From: Vanilla planifolia
Lineage: Eukaryota; Streptophyta; Magnoliopsida; Asparagales; Orchidaceae
DNA: 64,000 nt
Direction of reading: 5' to 3'
Assembly (NCBI GenBank): GCA_023846275.1
Contig: CM043865.1
Location: forward strand, 35,106,412-35,170,411
Below, one piece after another: positions 59,901 through 64,000 of the stretch. Position numbers and translations under genes: made by a program. Positions within the stretch are counted from its first letter, which is position 1. The number at the start of each line of letters is the position of its first letter. The notes under the pieces are model-generated. The model was not told where the DNA came from, made no database searches, and saw nothing but the letters and a program-made list of their open reading frames with translations.

Positions 59901-62900
59901 TCAATCAATTATCCACCAACTTCTAGACCAAAAGAAGTACTTCAGGAAGGAAAATGGTCTCCAATAATTGGATAGGATTTTTGTCTAGTTCTTCCCTTGA
60001 CTTTTGAATACTTCAATTTATTCATCTTAATCTTCATAATAATGCAGAATTCTTTTGCATGAAGCTGCAAAAATTTAGTGTAGATATTTTCCTTGCAATT
60101 TTGATTGGTCTTGATAATTGAATAAAAAGCTTTATGCATGCCTGACATCAATGCAAACTAAGAAAGTATTATACACGCATTTTTGCTAGCATCTCCATGC
60201 AACAAAATTAAGAATATAAGACGATCAAATTTGATCTTGAGGAAGAACTTTAACAACTTAACAATAGCAATTCTCCATCAAACATCACACACACACCTGT
60301 TGAGTCCCTTGTAGACCCTTGCATTATTCATTGCTTTGAGACCCACCAAGCAAGCCAATGTACCACAACACATTGGTCCACACGTTTAAAATCATTGGCA
60401 AATCTTAATAATCCTAAACTCTTGTTGTCAATGTAAGGACTCGAAGAGGATCCACTTTTGTTTTTCTAATTATGACACTATCTCATTAAAGTATTTGTAC
60501 AAAAGCCTAAGTCCCTGATCAACTTTGATTAACCTTACAGAAGTCCTTCCAAGAGCCTCTATTAGTTTGTATTCTCTAAGACTAAAAACACTAATGTTTT
60601 ATTATAAAAAAATGAGTCCTATATTACTCATTTCATCATACCAAATCACTTATATCCCTCTGTCAATTCCTTTAGACTCCTCAAAGAATATTAACCCCAC
60701 ACTCATCTTGGAGATCATTGTCCACTCACTCTCGACAAATCTATGGTTTAAAAGTAATGCTAACATCATATCTAAACCAAAATCTTAAATAAACCATTGC
60801 AAACTTAAAAGGTTCTGATATCAACTCCCAAACATTTGAACATTTCAAACAAAAAATTTTGAAGTTTATAAACATTAAGATGGAAATATGATTATTAACC
60901 AAAGAAGCTCTAATTACAAGTAAAAGTGATCCTAAGTAGACACCTTTCCATCCTTGTTTTCCTATTATTCAATCTTTGTTGGTATGCCAACTACCTATCC
61001 TCATTTTCATTTCTTTTCATCTTTGATGGCCTGATCATTTGATGAAGACAAGTTGTGTGTTAAATGTTACACCAACTAAACTAGTAAGCACTACATTCAA
61101 AAGGATTTCATGCCATTATCAAACAAAGTTCAAACCAAACAAGCTTAATTGATTTTTACAATAATTTATCAAGCAAACTAACAATTTCACATCGAGCATT
61201 CATGATCCCTATAAAACTCAAATGGTACATTTCCATCTCAATAAGAATGTTATGATAGAAAATCAGATTCATTTAAATTCAAAGATCAAAGTTTCGCATG
61301 CACATGAATCGCAAAAAATGCATAGAACAAAGTTCCCTAGTTCTTGATTTGAAAATTTATGCATAATTTGATCACACAAAAGAGCAAATAGAAACATACA
61401 AACTCACAAAAAGTAAGAGAAGAGGAAATGATACACATAATCAAATATTTAAATAAAATAGAAATTTTTTTCTAGAAAAGTTTGATTTGCTTAAACCGCA
61501 CCGTGTAGCCATTAAACTGTATGAGGCAATTCCAATCATCACAACTACAATCAATGATCATACGCATATTAGCTGGTCAAACTAATCAGACCACACAATG
61601 CAGCAAGTTGGGAATCACTCGATGCAATTGACACCACCAGAAGGGCAATTGTATAAATCAGGCTAAGCAAATGGTCAATCACATGGATTGTAAAACTATA
61701 GATCAGAAAACCGGGATTTCATATATTGCTGCTCTTATACCCCTTATCCTTCCACGCTAAAAATGAATTGTATTTAGTTCTTTAAAGGGTAATGAATGCG
61801 CTTTCAGTATCCCTTTTTTGTGAAGTGTCACATCTTCACTTTTTGTGTGATGTCAAGAGGCCACTTTTTGGCTTGGATCTTCAAAAATATTCAATGATCC
61901 AATGGAGGAGTTCAGTGCAACGCTAAGCGCTACAGAAGATCAGCAAGAGTAGCAATTCCTTGCATAATTTTTCTCATCAACATCATAATAGTAGTTTATT
62001 TAAGTGAGTGGATAGCTGACTCAAGAACTCTATCATAATCAAACCACTTATTGTTCTAATAAATCAACACCATGAGATGTTAGTATGTTGTTTAATCCTA
62101 AACTAAGTAGCTTAGTTTGATTTTCAAAAGATCTTCATGGTGGTTTCCAAATGTCTCAAAGATTACACAAAATTTTATTTTATAGTTCCTAAATTTTCGT
62201 AATCCTTGAAAATGTATTTTTGGTGATTTTCTAGCAAAATTTTAAACAAAATTACAAGAAACTCCCAATAAAAAAACCCTAGGGATTTTAAAGTGTGGTA
62301 AGTCTATTTTCCAAAAAGCCAAAGATTAGATCCAAATTGCAAGTGTGCTCAAAGTCATAAATCACCAAGTTAGTGAAAATCACTATTTGTTGATATCAGC
62401 CTAATCCTGAAATCTGTTAGGTGACTTCTAGTTAAGTTTAAGGTTAAATTTCATATGATATATCTAGAAAATCATTACAACTCAAAAGTGTTTGTTTCTA
62501 CTTGATAAAACTAGATTTAGCACTACATTTGGATTAGTGGTTAAAAAGTCATAAACCTTTTGAAATTAATGCAAAAATTAGAAATCAATAGCAAGTTAAA
62601 AATTGGCTAATAAAAAATCTTGTTTAGGATTTTTAGCACACTTGATCAATTAATTAGGCCTTAAATACTATCCCAAAAATTAAAGAAAAAATACATTTGA
62701 AAGTTAAAACATGAATTTTAGATTTCTAAATTATTTTATCAAATAAACCCTTTGGAAAATACTGTACGTAAAATGAACAAAATTTTAATTATCCCACCAT
62801 CTAGCCCCAGGTTAGTGTAGAAACAAACCCCCTTTTGTGACACCAACAACTTTTTTGATCAGTGCCCCATCATAGACCATCTCTTAATCTCCTTCAAAGG

Positions 62901-64000
62901 CAACAAATAGCACTTCATAAATGAAAAAAATCTGAATCTTGCAATCCCAAAGCACTTATTCATAGTTTAGTGTCAAAAACCATCCAAAATTAATCAAATC
63001 CAGTTCAAAGACATGATCCAAATCATTTTCTCATGCTTGGTTAGACATCCCATTAGAGAGACTCAGGCATTTGTGAAATAGGTGCAAATATGCATTATAT
63101 CACCCAAGTCCAATAAAACAATTAAATGTTGAATCAAGAAAAAAGCGCCAATACAACCTTTCGGTCTCCCAAAAATGACCAGAGGTCATAAGATGTGCGA
63201 ACAATGCCCATTAGAATTTCCCTCCATCTAAGCAATATAAAGGCAGTGCCACTTCAACACATGGATCCATTGTCCCATCAAGAGGGATTGTCTTTCAGAC
63301 GTGCCTTATAACAATTATCCAAGTCTAAAACTAAGCTCATTTGCACCACAACACAATCCTCCATTCATCCTAACACACTAATACCCTTGTGACTAATAAA
63401 AAAGAATCAGATAAATGATGAAGTTGATAAATAAAATAAATAGAGTATCCTCACTACATTAAAGCAAATTTCAAAGGTTAGGCCATCATAATCAAATTGA
63501 ACTTGTCAATACAAGTGATAATCCTCGTTGAAAACTTGTAGATCGGCTTCTGAAACCTCGATTAATATCATTAGATATGTATACATCTCTATCATCATTA
63601 CTTTCTCCAATCCTCGATCATTTAGTCCATCAAGTGGAAACAAAGTTTCACTTAAAATTGCAATCTCAGATTTATGTATTCTAATCATATTGAACATTCA
63701 TCGGATGCCTAACCTAATCCTTGACCAAAATAAGGTCAAATTTTGGTTGAGACATGCCTTGAACCACAACCAAATCTGATTAAAAAACTATCCTTATAAT
63801 TATTTTCCAAATTTATACCACTTTTTTTTAACATCTTCCCAAGAAATTGTGAAAAATAACATGTTTATTTCCTTGTATATATATTCCTTTCCTTTTTTGC
63901 ATTGCAAAATTCTCTACTTCTTCAAATAATGTTGCAAATGTCTTCCCATCCAGCCTTTATTTCCTAACTTTTTAGAAACCTCCAATTCTTCCCTATAATT

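Larger units (their letters stand above)
53880..64000 (-). other. Probable 10 kb or longer PRORP intron to the end of the window
   Basis: The first visible PRORP exon begins at a 3' splice site, so its upstream neighbour must lie at higher coordinates. I did not find PPR repeats or the CxxC zinc half in this stretch. It contains a TA/TATG microsatellite (54121-54175), a LINE reverse-transcriptase remnant (about 58000-59900) and much AT-rich DNA of unknown origin. The small exon with the CxxC motif could have been missed by eye. Confidence 0.45.

Noticed and set aside
1-64000. tRNA, rRNA, CRISPR arrays, bacterial operons or viral genes
   Set aside because: I looked for tRNA A/B-box patterns, regularly spaced repeats and prokaryotic gene layout and saw none. 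The window is plant nuclear DNA. The only reverse-transcribing sequences are copia and LINE remnants.

Overview
This is nuclear DNA of a flowering plant. It is AT-rich and crowded with decayed retroelements. The genes are few, spliced, and carry introns of several kilobases. Four of the six proteins are plant-type: a clade-D PP2C, a TOC120/132 import receptor, an organelle RRM protein and a protein-only RNase P of plant type. The thaumatin-like gene is distinctly GC-rich against an AT-rich background, which hints at a monocot with expanded introns; that placement is an inference and is not firm.

Layout. 1-9.9 kb: intergenic or intronic DNA holding a decayed Ty1/copia element with both LTRs (about 3.35-9.38 kb). 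9.93-18.6 kb (+): the last three exons of a clade-D protein phosphatase 2C; the first exon, with the DGHGG motif, is not in the window. Its 7.5 kb intron holds a LINE RNase H remnant and several repeats. 20.0-32.1 kb (-): a four-exon gene for a small transit-peptide plus RRM protein (ORRM6-like), stretched to 12 kb by two huge introns full of LTR-like and duplicated sequence. 35.0-38.5 kb (-): an intact single-exon TOC120/TOC132 preprotein receptor GTPase. 39.9-45.0 kb (-): mitochondrial ATP synthase subunit g, two coding exons split by a 4.7 kb intron. 46.6-47.8 kb (+): a three-exon secreted thaumatin-like protein. 48.7-53.9 kb (-): the last five exons of a PRORP (protein-only RNase P), covering the whole NYN nuclease domain; its PPR-coding 5' end is not seen in the remaining 10 kb, which contains a LINE reverse-transcriptase remnant.

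The genes do not form an operon or one pathway. Three of them (RRM editing-type factor, TOC receptor, ATP synthase g) serve plastids or mitochondria. The PRORP matures tRNAs, in the nucleus or in organelles depending on paralogue; a basic C-terminal tail and the sequence around the first catalytic Asp favour the nuclear type. All coding exons of the recognised genes read cleanly across canonical GT/AG junctions, in phase. I see no convincing new system. The observations most worth a second look are an unrecognised coding-like fragment in a PRORP intron, the unusual C-terminal tail of the thaumatin-like protein, and several repeat architectures inside introns.
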